64,000 bases of DNA from an uncultured Roseicyclus sp. (GCA_947491935.1 CANLLF010000002.1:558001-622000), one strand, 5' to 3'. Shown: positions 16,571 through 25,936, counted from the stretch's first letter. The notes: a model not told the origin generated them from the sequence alone. Numbers and translations are program-made.

Positions 16571-17967
16571 CCGCGCAGACCCTTCTGGACAAGCTGTGGA
16601 TGTCGCACGAGATCATCCGCCGCGACGATGGGGCGTCGCTCCTCTGGGTCGACCGGCATCTGGTGCACGAAGGCTCACATCATGCGTTCGCCAAGCTTGA
16701 GGCCCGCGGCGCCCGTGTGGCGGAGCCCGGCCTCACGTTCGGGGTGGTCGACCATTACGCGCCGACCCGTGGCCGTCCGGGCCGCCCGGAGATTGCGCGG
16801 ATGATTGCCACGCTGGAGCACAATGCGGCCGCCCACGGCATCACCTGTTTCGGGCTGGACGACCCGCGCCAGGGGATCGTGCATGTCATCGGGCCCGAGC
16901 AGGGCCTGACCTTGCCGGGGCTGCTGATCAATTGCGGCGATAGCCATACCTCCACCCATGGCGCATTCGGCGCGCTCGCTTTCGGGATCGGCGCGACGGA
17001 AGTGGCCCATGTGCTGGCCACCCAGACGATCTGGCAGAAGAAACCGGCGGCGATGCGGATCCGGTTCACCGGGCGATTGGGGCCGGGCGTTGGCGCGAAG
17101 GATATGGCGCTGTGCTGGATTGCAAAGCTGGGGGCGGACGGGGCGCGTGGCCATGCCATCGAATACACGGGCGAGGCGGTTCGGGCGCTTTCGATGGAGG
17201 GGCGGATGACGCTGTGCAACCTGTCCATCGAAGGCGGTGCCCGATTCGGGATGATCGCACCCGACGCCGCGACCTTCGCGCATGTGAAGGGCCGTCCCTT
17301 TGCGCCGGAGGGCAACGCTTGGGACGACGCGGTGGCGACCTGGTCCACCCTACCCAGCGACCCCGATGCCGCCTTTGCCCGCGAGATTACGCTCGACGCC
17401 AGCGACATCGCCCCCATCGTCACCTGGGGCACGTCACCCGAAGATGCACTGCCGGTCACCGCGACCGTGCCGGACCCGGACCGTGCACCCGCGAAACAGG
17501 CGGACCGCGTTCGTGCCGCCCTCGATTACATGGGCCTTTCCGCGGGTCAGCCCCTGTCCGAGATCGCCGTGGATCAGGTTTTCATCGGCTCTTGCACCAA
17601 TGCGCGGATCGAGGATCTGCGCGCCGCCGCCGCCGTCCTTGCTGGTCGGCGGGCCAGGGTGCCGGGCCTCGTCTCACCCGGCTCGCAACAGGTCAAGGCA
17701 CAGGCGGAGGCCGAGGGGCTCGACCGGATCTTTATGGAGGCCGGGCTGGAATGGGTCGGCGCGGGCTGTTCGATGTGTGTGGCGATGAACGGGGATACGG
17801 TGCCGCCGGGCAAGCGCTGTGCCTCCACCACCAACCGCAACTTCCGTGGCAGGCAGGGCCGTGGGGCGCGGACCCACCTGATGTCACCGGCCATGGTGGC
17901 CGCCGCCGCGATCACCGGGCATCTGACGGATGTGCGGCCCATGCTTGCAGGGAGGTCCGCGGCATGA
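16567..17967 (+). CDS. LeuC-like hydro-lyase, large subunit (aconitase superfamily)
   Basis: This 466-aa protein is the large subunit of a 3-isopropylmalate dehydratase-type enzyme. The three [4Fe-4S] ligand cysteines are present: Cys343 (GSCTN) and Cys401 and Cys404 (GAGCSMC). It also has NCGDSHTSTHGAFGALAFGIG and the C-terminal STTNRNFRGRQG motif. It sits in a catabolic operon rather than with leucine genes, so it is more likely a maleate, citraconate or dimethylmaleate hydratase-type enzyme (relatives of this family). That assignment is inference. ATGA overlap with the small subunit gene. Confidence 0.9.
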   Translation: MTAQTLLDKLWMSHEIIRRDDGASLLWVDRHLVHEGSHHAFAKLEARGARVAEPGLTFGVVDHYAPTRGRPGRPEIARMIATLEHNAAAHGITCFGLDDPRQGIVHVIGPEQGLTLPGLLINCGDSHTSTHGAFGALAFGIGATEVAHVLATQTIWQKKPAAMRIRFTGRLGPGVGAKDMALCWIAKLGADGARGHAIEYTGEAVRALSMEGRMTLCNLSIEGGARFGMIAPDAATFAHVKGRPFAPEGNAWDDAVATWSTLPSDPDAAFAREITLDASDIAPIVTWGTSPEDALPVTATVPDPDRAPAKQADRVRAALDYMGLSAGQPLSEIAVDQVFIGSCTNARIEDLRAAAAVLAGRRARVPGLVSPGSQQVKAQAEAEGLDRIFMEAGLEWVGAGCSMCVAMNGDTVPPGKRCASTTNRNFRGRQGRGARTHLMSPAMVAAAAITGHLTDVRPMLAGRSAA

Positions 17968-18590
17968 GCGGTTGGACCAGACATGAGGGAAAAGCCGTCG
18001 CGCTGGATCGCGAGAGCATCGATACCGATCAGTTGATCCCGGCTCGCTTCATGTCAACACCGCGATCCGAGGGCTACGGCCCGTTCCTGCTCCACGATCT
18101 GCGGTTCGACGCCGAGGGAACGCCGGTGGAGACCTTCCCTCTAAACCGCGTGTCCGAGTCCAGCGTCCTGATCACCCGGCGCAATTTCGGCAGCGGATCG
18201 TCGCGCGAGGCGGCGGTCTATGCGCTGGTCGATTTCGGCATCCGCGCAGTGCTTGCCCCGAGTTTCGGCGACATTTTCGCGTCGAATGCCGTCAATAACG
18301 GGTTGCTGCCCGCGCAGGTCGACGCGGGCGTCGTCGATGCGCTCATCGCTGATCTTCCAGAAACCGGCGCGTCGGCACGGATCGATCTCGCGGACGGGAC
18401 GGCGCGCATCGGCGACCGGTCAATCACCTTCGAGATCGACCCGATCTGGCGGAAAAAACTTATCAACGGATGGGACGATATCGATCTGACCCATCGCCAT
18501 GCCGATGCCATCGCAGCCGACCGCGTCAATCGTGCGCGACGGTCCCCTTGGGCCTTCCCAAGCGGCGAGGGCCACCAGACAACCGCGTGA
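17964..18590 (+). CDS. LeuD-like hydro-lyase, small subunit
   Basis: This 208-aa protein is the swivelling small subunit that pairs with the LeuC-like protein. Hallmarks are DTDQLIPARFM near the N-terminus and the substrate-loop motif NFGSGSSREAAVYAL, followed by SFGDIFASNAVNNGLLP. It begins with an ATGA overlap with the large subunit gene. The two subunits form a cytoplasmic iron-sulfur dehydratase/hydratase. The C-terminal tail after NGWDDIDLT is somewhat longer than in many LeuD proteins. Confidence 0.9.
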   Translation: MSGWTRHEGKAVALDRESIDTDQLIPARFMSTPRSEGYGPFLLHDLRFDAEGTPVETFPLNRVSESSVLITRRNFGSGSSREAAVYALVDFGIRAVLAPSFGDIFASNAVNNGLLPAQVDAGVVDALIADLPETGASARIDLADGTARIGDRSITFEIDPIWRKKLINGWDDIDLTHRHADAIAADRVNRARRSPWAFPSGEGHQTTA

Positions 18591-18655
18591 CGGAGATCCG
18601 CACGCCTGAATGCAAGGCCAGACCACTGGCGAACAGGGAGAGGAGATACACACCC

Positions 18656-19666
18656 ATGAATATGCGACTACTTGCCGGCGCCTTCGCCGGGGCCACAGCC
18701 ATCGGGACCATGGCGCAGGCCGAACAAACCATCACCGCGGTCCATGCATTTCCGGAAACGCTGATCTACACACAGAGCTTCTTATCCTTCGTGGAGGCAG
18801 TGAACGAAGCGGGCGAAGGGGTGATCCAGATCGACGTGCGCGGCGGGCCCGAGGCCATCGGCATGATGCAGCAGCCCGACGCCGTACGCGACGGGATTGT
18901 CGACATGGTCTATACGCCCGGTTCGTTCTATGGCGGCGCCTTTCCTGAAAAGGACGCGCTTGTTGCATCGAACCTGACGGCAATCGAAACGCGGGAAAAC
19001 GGCGGTATCGCCCTGATCGATCAGATCCACCGCGAGCGGATGGGCGTGATGTATCTGGGCTGGTTCGACAGCGGCGTCTGTTACAACCTCTGGACCCGGG
19101 AGGCGCCGACCTTCGATGATGCCGGGAACCTCGAAGTTGATGGCCTGCGTCTGCGCGGCAATGCCGTCTACAATGCGTTCTTCAGCAATTATCTGGAAGC
19201 GCAGGTCATCGATCTGCCGACGGGTGACGTCTACAGCGCCTTGCAAAACGGGGTTGTGGACGCGACGGGCTGGACGCAGATCGGCCTGATCGATCTGCGC
19301 TGGAACGAGTTCCTGAACTATCGGATCGAGCCGTGCTTCTTCTCGACCGATCTGGGTGTCATCATCAATCTCGAAAGCTGGGATGGGCTGACGCCGGAAG
19401 CGCAGCAAATCCTGCAGGACACCGCGATCCAGCACGAGATCGACAGCGTGAATGCCTTGCGCGAACGGCGCGATGTGGATTTCGCCGCGCTTGAGGAACA
19501 GGGCATGCAGGTGGTGGAACTGGAGGGTGAGGCCCGTGCCAACTACCTCGCTGCCGCGCGCCAGACGACGTGGGACCGGATGCGCGGTCTGATGGAGGAA
19601 GATCCCGCACCATCGTCCGATTACGAGCAGCTGATCGACCTGTTCTACGATCCGTCGGCAGACTGA
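18656..19666 (+). CDS. TRAP transporter solute-binding protein, DctP family
   Basis: This 336-aa periplasmic receptor has a signal peptide (MNMRLLAGAFAGATAIG...MAQAE). The DctP-family body includes a central GLRLRGNAVYNAFF segment (position of the usual carboxylate-binding arginine) and GVVDATGWTQIGL. AGGAG lies about 10 bases before the ATG at 18656; an ATG two codons later is possible. It delivers the substrate to the DctQM permease encoded next. The context suggests it imports the starting compound of the catabolic divergon, likely an organic acid. Confidence 0.9.
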   Translation: MNMRLLAGAFAGATAIGTMAQAEQTITAVHAFPETLIYTQSFLSFVEAVNEAGEGVIQIDVRGGPEAIGMMQQPDAVRDGIVDMVYTPGSFYGGAFPEKDALVASNLTAIETRENGGIALIDQIHRERMGVMYLGWFDSGVCYNLWTREAPTFDDAGNLEVDGLRLRGNAVYNAFFSNYLEAQVIDLPTGDVYSALQNGVVDATGWTQIGLIDLRWNEFLNYRIEPCFFSTDLGVIINLESWDGLTPEAQQILQDTAIQHEIDSVNALRERRDVDFAALEEQGMQVVELEGEARANYLAAARQTTWDRMRGLMEEDPAPSSDYEQLIDLFYDPSAD

Positions 19667-19674
19667 TCCGACAT

Positions 19675-19708
19675 GGGGCCGGGGCAGCACGCCCCGGCCC
19701 CTCTTTTT
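19675..19708 (+). terminator. GC-rich hairpin plus T-tract between dctP-like and dctQ-like genes
   Basis: There is a perfect 11-bp inverted repeat (GGGGCCGGGGC, 5-base loop AGCAC, GCCCCGGCCCC) followed by TCTTTTT. It fits an intrinsic terminator or attenuator. Its place just after the receptor gene would let the cell make more receptor than permease. Confidence 0.8.
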
Positions 19709-19719
19709 CCGGAGCCCCC

Positions 19720-20226
19720 ATGCGCGCGCTTGTCCGTGTCTACGACATCTTGCTTTACCTGATGGCCTTTGTCGCGGCGGCGACGCTGGTCTGGCTGATG
19801 ATATCGGTGGTCACGTCGGTGGTGATGCGCAACCTTGGGATCCAGCCCTTTGCATGGCTGTTCACCTCGGCCGAATACGGCCTTCTCTATATCACCATGC
19901 TGGGCGCGCCGTGGCTGGTGCGTGAGAAGGGGCATGTCCATATCGAGCTTGTCACCGCGGCACTGCCCCCCGGCATCCGCCGCGTGGTCAGCCGCGCCGT
20001 CGCCCTTGGATGTGTTGCCGTTTCCGGCATCCTGGCGTGGTACGGGTTGGAGTTGTTCCTGACCAATATCGAACGCAATGATTACGATGTCCGCGCCTAT
20101 TTCTATCCCCGCTGGCTGCTGACGATCACCTTCCCGATCGCTTTCAGCTTCATGGCCATCGAATTCGCGCGTTTCGTTTTCGGGCGCGAGTTGATGCATT
20201 CCGGCGAAGCGGGAATTCACGAATAA
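19720..20226 (+). CDS. TRAP transporter small permease subunit, DctQ family
   Basis: This 168-aa protein has four hydrophobic segments and the DctQ-family features EYGLLYITMLGAPWLVREKGHVHIEL and a late PIAFSFMAIEF helix. It is an inner-membrane subunit that supports the DctM transporter. It starts at 19720, about 10 bases after the terminator-like hairpin, with GGAG in front. Its TAA stop shares one base with the ATG of the DctM gene. Confidence 0.9.
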   Translation: MRALVRVYDILLYLMAFVAAATLVWLMISVVTSVVMRNLGIQPFAWLFTSAEYGLLYITMLGAPWLVREKGHVHIELVTAALPPGIRRVVSRAVALGCVAVSGILAWYGLELFLTNIERNDYDVRAYFYPRWLLTITFPIAFSFMAIEFARFVFGRELMHSGEAGIHE

Positions 20227-21536
20227 TGGAATGGTACGAAGCCCTCGCGTTGCTGGTCGGCAGCATCATGGTGCTGATGGCCGCGGGGATGCCGGTGGCG
20301 CTGGCCTTCCTTGCCGCCAACATCATCGGGGCCTGGGTGTTCATGGGCGGCGAACGCGGCGTTGTGGCGCTCCTGAACAATGGCTGGGGCGCGCTGACCA
20401 CCTTCGCGCTGGTTCCGATCCCGCTCTTCTTGTTGATGGGAGAGATCTTCTTTCAGACTGGGCTTGGCGCGCGGATGTTCTCGGCGATCGACAAGCTTCT
20501 CGGACGGCTGCCGGGGCGGCTGAGTTATGTCACGGTGCTGGGGGGCACCGGGTTTTCCACCTTGTCTGGCTCATCCATGGGATCCACCGCCCTGCTGGGA
20601 TCGCTGATGGTGCCGGAGATGGAGCGCCGCGGGTACAAGAAGTACATGTCCATCGGCCCGATCCTCGGCACCGGCGGTCTGGCCATCATCATCCCGCCCT
20701 CGGCTCTGGCGGTGCTTCTGGCGACGCTTGCGCAGATTGATGTGGGCGCTTTGCTGATTGCAGGTGTCATCCCCGGGCTGATCCTTGCCGGTCTCTACAT
20801 TTCGACGATCTACTTGCAGACGCGGTTGGACCCGGCGGCGGCACCGGCCTATGACGTGCCGCCGCAATCGATCCTCAGCAAGCTGGGCCTGTTGATGCGG
20901 GACGTGGTGCCCATGATCGGCCTGATGGTCGTGATCGTGGTGCTGATGATCACCGGGTTCATGACCCCGTCCGAGGCTGCGGCCTTCGGCGCGCTTGGCG
21001 TTTTGATCCTGGCCGCGTGTTACCGGCGCCTGAGTTGGGAGGCGATCCGCAAATCCGTGACGGGCGCCTTGCGCGTGACCCTGATGGCCTATCTGATCGT
21101 GTTCGGCTCGGCGACGTTCAGCCAGCTTCTGGCGTTCTCCGGGGCGTCGCGCGGGCTGATCACCTGGGCGACGGGGTTCGAGCTTGATCCGATCATGATG
21201 CTGCTTGTGATGTTCGGCGTGCTGCTGATCCTGGGCATGTTCATGGAGCAGATCTCCATCATGCTGCTGACGGTGCCGATCTTCTTTCCACTGGCGACGC
21301 AACTTGGCTTCGATCCGATCTGGTTTGGCCTGATCATGCTGCTGGCGCTGGAGATCAGCTTCACCACGCCGCCCTTCGGGTTGCTGCTGTTCGTGATGAA
21401 GGGCGTGGCGCCGCCCGACACCACGATGCGCGAGATCTACGGTGCCGCGATCCCGTTTATCCTGTGCTCGCTCATCCTGGTCGCGCTGCTGATCGTGTTC
21501 CCCCCGCTCGCAACGTGGCTGCCGGGCATAGAATGA
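20226..21536 (+). CDS. TRAP transporter large permease subunit, DctM family
   Basis: This 436-aa protein has about 12 membrane segments and is the ion-coupled translocation subunit. Family signatures are GRLSYVTVLGGTGFSTLSGSS, GTGGLAIIIPPSALAVLLA, LGMFMEQISIMLLTVPIFFPL and EISFTTPPFGLLLFVMKG. It completes the DctPQM set and is the last gene of the plus-strand operon that starts with the GntR regulator. Confidence 0.92.
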   Translation: MEWYEALALLVGSIMVLMAAGMPVALAFLAANIIGAWVFMGGERGVVALLNNGWGALTTFALVPIPLFLLMGEIFFQTGLGARMFSAIDKLLGRLPGRLSYVTVLGGTGFSTLSGSSMGSTALLGSLMVPEMERRGYKKYMSIGPILGTGGLAIIIPPSALAVLLATLAQIDVGALLIAGVIPGLILAGLYISTIYLQTRLDPAAAPAYDVPPQSILSKLGLLMRDVVPMIGLMVVIVVLMITGFMTPSEAAAFGALGVLILAACYRRLSWEAIRKSVTGALRVTLMAYLIVFGSATFSQLLAFSGASRGLITWATGFELDPIMMLLVMFGVLLILGMFMEQISIMLLTVPIFFPLATQLGFDPIWFGLIMLLALEISFTTPPFGLLLFVMKGVAPPDTTMREIYGAAIPFILCSLILVALLIVFPPLATWLPGIE

Positions 21537-21798
21537 GGCGAGGGGTCTGCGTCGCCGAAACGACAGCAGTGGCTGGCACGCCTGCGCCAGCGGATCATTG
21601 ACGCGCGAAAGGACGGGGTGTTCGCAAGGCGGCTCAGGTGCCTGCTTTACGCCCAGCCAATCAGGCACCGACGATCAAGACGGGCCACTCAGGTGGAGCT
21701 TACAACCGGATTGGCATTCAGGACCGATTGCTCGTGCAACCAGCCGGAATTTGACGTAGCAAATCGGTGTTCCAGAACTTTGGCCAGGGCAGTGCAGC

Positions 21799-22572
21799 GT
21801 GACATCAGGACATAAAACGGCAATCGTAACGGGTGGACTGTCGGGGATGGGGCTGGCGATTGCGCGTCGGCTGGCGCGGGACGGAACGAACGTTGTGATC
21901 GGCGCACGAAGCGCAGGCGACGTGTCCCACGTGCGCAACGTTCTTGGTGCAGATGCCGGTACCCTAAGCGCCGCCAGGCTGGACGTGCAGTCGCGTGAGA
22001 GCGTCGATGCGTTCGTCGCCGACGTTGTTGAGACCCACGGTGGTGTTGATATTCTGGTCAATGCAGCCGGTGTTTATGAAGAAGCCCCGGTGATCGATCA
22101 CCCCGAACAGATCTGGGACGATCACATCGAGACAAACCTGAGCGGTACGTTCCGCATGATACGGGCGGCGATGCCGCATATGAAACGTGCCGGATGGGGG
22201 CGGATCATCAATATGGCGTCCGTGGCGGCCCATAACGGTATGGCCAACAACGCGGCCTATTGCGCGTCCAAGGCGGGGCTTTTGGGTCTGGGCCGTTGTG
22301 TGAGCCTTGAGGGGGCCGCGCACGGCATCACCTGTGTTTCGATCAGCCCGACCTGGGTCGAGACCGAGATGCTCAGGCGATTTATCGACGCCGACATGAA
22401 GGCGACGGGTCAGACATTGGACGAGGTGCGCGCGGACTATGCGAAGTCCAACCCGCAGAACCAGCTTGTCCAGCCGTCCGAGGTTGCGGAGCTGGCCGCG
22501 TTTCTGGCCAGTGACGCGGCCCGCGCTCTGACCATGGAAGATTTTCAGGTCAACGCGGGATCGCTTTGGTAG
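21799..22572 (+). CDS. Short-chain dehydrogenase/reductase
   Basis: This 257-aa classical SDR has the cofactor motif TGGLSGMG, the NAAG motif, the catalytic Ser in INMASVAAHN, and YCASKAG (Tyr and Lys). It resembles 3-hydroxybutyrate dehydrogenase and beta-ketoacyl reductase types, which interconvert a hydroxyl and a keto group with NAD(P)H. It begins at a GTG (21799) with a weak ribosome site. Its last 28 bases overlap, tail to tail, the gene for the adenylation-reductase enzyme. The pair may act on the same compound; they cannot share a transcript. Confidence 0.88.
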   Translation: MTSGHKTAIVTGGLSGMGLAIARRLARDGTNVVIGARSAGDVSHVRNVLGADAGTLSAARLDVQSRESVDAFVADVVETHGGVDILVNAAGVYEEAPVIDHPEQIWDDHIETNLSGTFRMIRAAMPHMKRAGWGRIINMASVAAHNGMANNAAYCASKAGLLGLGRCVSLEGAAHGITCVSISPTWVETEMLRRFIDADMKATGQTLDEVRADYAKSNPQNQLVQPSEVAELAAFLASDAARALTMEDFQVNAGSLW

Positions 22573-25328
22573 TCACGGGCGCGGCGCGCCAGAAGGGTGC
22601 CGCAATCGCTGATGTCGCTGAAGGGGCGGGCGGTCATTTGCTCCCATGCGGTGCGGGCAGCGGTGTTTTCAAAAGTTGAATCGGCGCGCAGGGTATCCGG
22701 AAAGTCGGCGATGACCTTGGCGATGCCGGGGGCCAGCGTGACCTTGGCCAACCACTCCTTGGCGGCCAGAGCATTCAGGTCGCTGGGCGCGATGCGCGCA
22801 TCGGCCATCAGGTTGTAGATCGGGGCGTCCCGCGCCGTGACGGGGCCAAGCAGGAACGCGGCCGCGGCCGTGACATCGGTCATCGGGAATTCGAGCGATT
22901 GCGGCATGTGACCGGCGCGCAAGGATGCCTTGAGAATGATCTCGTAGATGTCACGCGGATTTGGAGCCTCTAGATCATAAAGCGACGGCAAGCGCACGAT
23001 GGCGGCCCGGATGCCCGAGGCGAGGATTGCGGCCTCTGCCGCGATCTTGGCCGCACCATAGCCGGTGCAGCCCTCCCAAGGGGTGGCGGGCGCCTCGGGC
23101 CACGGGCCACCCCGGTCGGGAAAGACCGCACTTGATGAGGTGAAACGCAGATCGGCGCCCGCGTCCTTGCAGAAGGTCAGCACGGTTTCCATCCCGCGCG
23201 CCGACCAATCCAACATCTCCTCGCGCCCGATGGCGAGGTTCACCATAGCCGCGCAGTGCACGACCCCTGTGACCGAACCGGTCAACGCCGCATACTCCGA
23301 TGGCCCAAGCGCGAAACGTGGGGCGTCCAAGGTGCCGTGGACGATGACATAGCGGTCGGGTGCGACCCCATGCGCAAGCGCCACCTCGTCCAGCCGGTCC
23401 CGCGCGCCCCGGTTCTTGTCCCTGACCAAGCAATAGACGACCTCTCCGGGTTGCAGATCGCGGGCCGCTTTCGCGAGGACGTGGCCCCCCAGAAACCCCG
23501 TCGCGCCGGTCAGAAGGATACCCGGCCGGTCGAAGTCTTCTGCCGGGGGGGGTGCGTCCGCCTCCTGGGTCATCAACTGGTCCAGCCGATGCAGCGGCAC
23601 ATTCATCGCGAGGTCGAAGTCGATGGGAAGACCGTATGTCTTTTCAAGCTCCAGCATCAGGGTCACGCACATCAACGAGTCGCCACCCTGATCGTGAAAG
23701 CTCAAGGCCGGGTCGATCTGCGATGGCGCACACGACATGGCGAGGGCCGCGGCAGAAATGACCGCGTCCTCTGCGTAATCCGTGCCGTGGCGTTCCTCCT
23801 CGACAGCGGGCAGGGCGCGCATATCCGCTTTGCCCGATACCGGATGCAGCGGCAGCGCATCCATCTGAACCAGGAAGGCCGGCACGCAATAGGCGGGCAG
23901 AACGGCGCGTAGATCGGCGGCGAGGGTGGCAGGCATCTTGTTGGTTCCCGCCTTGAGTCCCCAGCTATCGGCATTCCGCCGAGCCTGTCCGGCATCGGCG
24001 GCGAAGTAGAAGATCAGGCTCTGGCCGCGCGCGCCGACCTCTGCCACCCAGGGCGCGGCGCTGGAAAAGGCCAGCCGGTCGCGCATGGTATCCGTCAGTT
24101 CCTTGGTCTGGATCGAAAACCCGCGCAGCTTCAGCATGTGGGCGATGCGCCCTTCAATATGCAGCGCACCCGCGTCATCGACCCAGGCCTGATCGCCGGT
24201 GTCGTAGAGCCGTGCCTCGCGCCCGTCGATTATGAGGCTGCGAAATCTCAGACGGGTTTCCTCAGGGCGGTTCACATATCCCGGCCCCAGCATCCTCGGA
24301 CCCTCGAAGTGCAATTGCCCGGACGTCCCGGTGGGGCAGGGCGTGTCATTTTCATCCAGAATGACGGCGTGCAGATGTCTCATTGGAACGCCCACGGACG
24401 CGGGCGCATCGCCCGCCGGTTCCGTTAGATGCGACATACAGACATCGTGGGTTTCACAAATGCTATAAAGGTTCCACAGCGCGACCTTGGGCAGTTTGGC
24501 AAGGGATGCGATGATCAGGTCATCGCTGACGACCTCGCCATTCAAGACAACCCGACCAAGGGGCAGTGCCGCCGCCTTGTCGCTGTCGAGCGCGTTGAGG
24601 AAGGTGTCGTAGAAGGAGGGTGTGAACAGCATCTCATCGATGTCGTTCGCGATCAGAAAGTCGGCCAGCTTGCCCGGCGCAAACAAGGTGCTGGCATCGG
24701 GGAACCACAGACCGGCCCCCTTGCGCAGCGGGCGAAACATCTCCCAGATTGCGAAGATGTAGATGCCGACGCGCATATCAGGACCATAGGGTGTGAATGC
24801 GTCGCGCCACTCGTAAGACAGATAGGCCGCGTCCTGGGCCACGGGGATGCATTTGGGCCGACCTGTCGTGCCGGAGGTCGCTACCAGATAGATCGGGTCG
24901 TCGGGGGCGACCGCGGCGGCGCGCAGCGGTGCGTACGATTCGGGCGCGTCGATCAGCACGCCATTGGCATCGACCGTCTTGCAATCGCCCGGCAACTGAC
25001 CCGAAGCGGCAGTTTCACAAGTGACGATAAGGCTGACCTGAAGTTCGGACACGATGTTGTGCAGCACCATTTGCGGCATGGCCGGGTCGAGATGCACGAA
25101 AGGGCGGCCATGGATCACGCAGGCAACGGCGCTCGCCGCCATGGCGACCCCCGGCGAACCAAAAACGCCGACAACCTGCGGCGTTTCCAGATGGCTGCCC
25201 AGTTTCGCCACGAATTGTCCAAGCCTGTCATAGGTTATCGTGCGCGCCTGATCGGACATCGCGGGCAGGTTCGCGAATTCCGAAAGTGCGCGGACAAGAT
25301 CGGCAGCAAGGGTCTGTGTTGACGTCAT
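22545..25328 (-). CDS. Adenylation-carrier-thioester reductase enzyme (A-T-R, NRPS-like)
   Basis: This 927-aa multidomain enzyme has three parts. The adenylation domain has A3 at about 148-162 (VATSGTTGRPKCIPV), A7 YDTGD at 375-379, A8 GRIAHMLKLRGF at 393-404 and the A10 lysine at Lys500. The carrier domain has GGDS with phosphopantetheine Ser551. The reductase domain has GATGFLGGH from 608 and a YGAAK pair at Tyr757/Lys761. There is no condensation domain. By family logic it activates a carboxylic or amino acid, tethers it and releases it as an aldehyde or alcohol with NADPH, as in carboxylic acid reductases and Lys2-type enzymes. It needs a phosphopantetheinyl transferase, not seen here. 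Substrate unknown. Confidence 0.88.
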   Translation of the reverse strand: MTSTQTLAADLVRALSEFANLPAMSDQARTITYDRLGQFVAKLGSHLETPQVVGVFGSPGVAMAASAVACVIHGRPFVHLDPAMPQMVLHNIVSELQVSLIVTCETAASGQLPGDCKTVDANGVLIDAPESYAPLRAAAVAPDDPIYLVATSGTTGRPKCIPVAQDAAYLSYEWRDAFTPYGPDMRVGIYIFAIWEMFRPLRKGAGLWFPDASTLFAPGKLADFLIANDIDEMLFTPSFYDTFLNALDSDKAAALPLGRVVLNGEVVSDDLIIASLAKLPKVALWNLYSICETHDVCMSHLTEPAGDAPASVGVPMRHLHAVILDENDTPCPTGTSGQLHFEGPRMLGPGYVNRPEETRLRFRSLIIDGREARLYDTGDQAWVDDAGALHIEGRIAHMLKLRGFSIQTKELTDTMRDRLAFSSAAPWVAEVGARGQSLIFYFAADAGQARRNADSWGLKAGTNKMPATLAADLRAVLPAYCVPAFLVQMDALPLHPVSGKADMRALPAVEEERHGTDYAEDAVISAAALAMSCAPSQIDPALSFHDQGGDSLMCVTLMLELEKTYGLPIDFDLAMNVPLHRLDQLMTQEADAPPPAEDFDRPGILLTGATGFLGGHVLAKAARDLQPGEVVYCLVRDKNRGARDRLDEVALAHGVAPDRYVIVHGTLDAPRFALGPSEYAALTGSVTGVVHCAAMVNLAIGREEMLDWSARGMETVLTFCKDAGADLRFTSSSAVFPDRGGPWPEAPATPWEGCTGYGAAKIAAEAAILASGIRAAIVRLPSLYDLEAPNPRDIYEIILKASLRAGHMPQSLEFPMTDVTAAAAFLLGPVTARDAPIYNLMADARIAPSDLNALAAKEWLAKVTLAPGIAKVIADFPDTLRADSTFENTAARTAWEQMTARPFSDISDCGTLLARRARDYQSDPALT

Positions 25329-25889
25329 GACATCGGCCTCTTTTCTGGCCGCACGATTATCAGGATCAGGGCCATAAGACAGCCTGACTTTTCACTTAGC
25401 GGAAGATTGCCGCGCCTAGGGGTGCCGGGCACTTGGGTGTGTGCGGGCTTACCGCCAATCTCGGATGCAGCGCAAAGCTGTTACGAGCGCCTTGGCCCGC
25501 GGCAATAGCCAGAGTGGACGGCAGGATGACGGCGAGAGCCAGGCTTTGTCGGCGCGTATTGCAATGATGCATGAAGCGGGCGGGGCGGGATTTTGTGGAA
25601 ACGTGCCTATGCTCCATACAGACACCTCTTCATGTCATGTCATGTCATGGCAGGGCGCAAGGCGTGCAACGTTGCGTCGGACCACCGCTGGCATTGTTCT
25701 GGTGGCTATCGTGTCCGACGGCACGAGGATTTCCAAGCCTGATACGAGGACTGCGCTGCCGTTGGGCGAGGCATCCGGAACCCAACGATTTCCGGGGCCG
25801 ACGCGGTCGAGGCCTGCAAAAGGCCGTGCAACAAAGAGACGCCCGTCTCTCGCCGCGTGTGCAAATCCCCGCTAAGTATCGGATTTTGT
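25329..25889. other. Intergenic region between the A-T-R gene and the left attachment site
   Basis: About 560 bases without a convincing gene. Reading frames here lack family features and ribosome sites. It contains a small tandem CATGT repeat (25631-25649) and should hold the promoter of the A-T-R gene on the minus strand. I see no other structure. Confidence 0.5.
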
Positions 25890-25936
25890 TGGAGGCGAGT
25901 ACCGGAATCGAACCGGTGTACACGGATTTGCAATCC
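25890..25936. repeat. Left attachment site (47-bp tRNA-Cys fragment)
   Basis: This is a perfect 47-bp copy of the 3' part of tRNA-Cys, starting TGGAGGCGAGTACCGG and running through the anticodon to CAATCC. The sequence diverges at once on both sides, so the rest of the tRNA is absent. It marks the left end of the integrated element. Confidence 0.93.

Noticed and set aside
16567-18590. Leucine biosynthesis leuCD operon
   Set aside because: Family is right, but the genes are embedded in a GntR-regulated catabolic operon with a TRAP transporter and no other leucine genes; a catabolic hydratase is more likely.
25631-25649. CATGT tandem repeat
   Set aside because: Only about four units of five bases; likely a simple-sequence tract, with no CRISPR-like spacers or iteron spacing.
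25441-25875. Open reading frames between the A-T-R gene and the left attachment site
   Set aside because: No ribosome site, no family features, and part of the translation is a tRNA read as protein.
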